DNA of 23,566 bases from UBA7359 sp047618295 (lineage in GTDB: Bacteria > Pseudomonadota > Gammaproteobacteria > Eutrophobiales > Eutrophobiaceae): assembly GCA_047618295.1 (NCBI GenBank), contig JBLHKL010000020.1, positions 1 through 23,566 on the forward strand, read 5' to 3'. A program made the position numbers and the translations under genes. This document shows positions 23,300-23,566 of the stretch, piece after piece; the first letter of the stretch is position 1; each line of letters starts with the position of its first letter. The notes beneath the pieces are model-generated. The model saw only the letters and a program-made list of their open reading frames with translations. It made no database searches and had not been told where the DNA came from.

Positions 23300-23566
23300 T
23301 ACTGTTTTCCGTAACGTGCTAAAGCTTCAAGGCAGTGTTCCTTGTGATGAGTGCCCAGACCGGGGTCAATTTTCTTGTCGGGGATCTCTAAGCCGTAATG
23401 AATCGATGATTTTTCGGCAAGTATTATCCAATAACATAATTGAGATAATCGCGACTCTACATCGTTGATGTATGAAACCGCATCCCAGCTTAGTATCAAT
23501 GTTTGTGAGCCTTTACCACTGAATTGCTTCACTAATAATCCCTGCTCTCTTGCAAATGCCTTCCAT
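23299..23566 (-). CDS. DUF58 domain protein, C-terminal part (runs off the window)
   Basis: The last 88 codons of a gene whose 5' end lies beyond the window. The visible start of the frame reads WKAFAREQGLLVKQFSGKG, matching the DUF58 signature (DWKAFARxxxLxVKEF) that follows the von Willebrand A-like core; the remaining residues have SQTLILSWDAV and end ALARYGKQ. An internal GTG at 23532 is not a likely start because the DUF58 motif is already in frame before it. It is translationally coupled to tgpA. By family and context it works with a MoxR-type ATPase, probably encoded further upstream. Confidence 0.85.
   Translation of the reverse strand, partial: WKAFAREQGLLVKQFSGKGSQTLILSWDAVSYINDVESRLSQLCYWIILAEKSSIHYGLEIPDKKIDPGLGTHHKEHCLEALARYGKQ

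Overview
The window is a stretch of gammaproteobacterial chromosome. The strongest lineage evidence is gene order. Read leftward, gshB - tonB - algH(yqgE) - ruvX(yqgF) - pyrR - pyrB - pyrC' is the arrangement I recall for the Pseudomonas aeruginosa PA0401-PA0407 region. The hemC-hemD-hemX-hemY block is also typical of Gammaproteobacteria. Base composition looks moderately AT-rich. A class I (CbbP-type) phosphoribulokinase raises the possibility of an autotroph or methylotroph, but no RuBisCO gene lies in the window and PrkB-type relatives occur in heterotrophs, so the lifestyle is open. I cannot name the species.

Layout. 1-2381 (minus): pyrK-like electron-transfer subunit, a TrmB-like methyltransferase and an NfsA-type nitroreductase, closely spaced. 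2630-5417 (minus): the pyrimidine operon pyrR-pyrB-pyrC', in which the dihydroorotase-like protein has lost its metal-binding HxH. 5830-6818 (minus): algH-ruvX with a 4-base overlap. 7292-9305 (minus): gshB and tonB. 9678-13677 (plus): hemC-hemD-hemX-hemY, tightly packed, making uroporphyrinogen III. 13674-16317 (minus): phosphoribulokinase, a ParA-like ATPase and a ferredoxin-NAD(P)H-reductase-like flavoprotein, tail-to-tail with hemY. 16497-18248 (plus): msbA. 18809-20233 (plus): a photolyase. 20340-21248 (minus): a cyclic-nucleotide-domain GGDEF gene broken by one in-frame stop. 21308-23566 (minus): a transglutaminase-like membrane protein (TgpA type) and the 3' end of a DUF58 gene running off the window.

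The most unusual content is between the genes. Every large gap holds a repeat rich in short palindromes. Two of them (6864-7294 and 9317-9580) are copies of one MITE-like element with about 33-bp imperfect terminal inverted repeats ending in TA. One copy abuts the gshB ribosome binding site. The other starts exactly at the tonB stop codon. Both carry a promoter-like -35/-10 pair with the same 18-bp spacing, pointing out at the downstream gene. A core sequence from these elements (around GCCTAAAGCGCCTACTGTTG and CTACCTCCTGCATCCATGCA) recurs in whole or part inside two differently bounded repeats (5522-5785 and about 18290-18605). A separate long inverted repeat lies at 2477-2605, and a short diverged repeat flanks the photolyase gene on both sides.

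How the genes work together: pyrR/pyrB/pyrC'/pyrK serve pyrimidine synthesis and its control; hemCDXY serve tetrapyrrole synthesis; gshB makes glutathione; tonB energises outer-membrane uptake; msbA exports lipid A precursor; phosphoribulokinase with its two followers may form one operon. No tRNA, rRNA, CRISPR array, prophage or transposase gene was seen.
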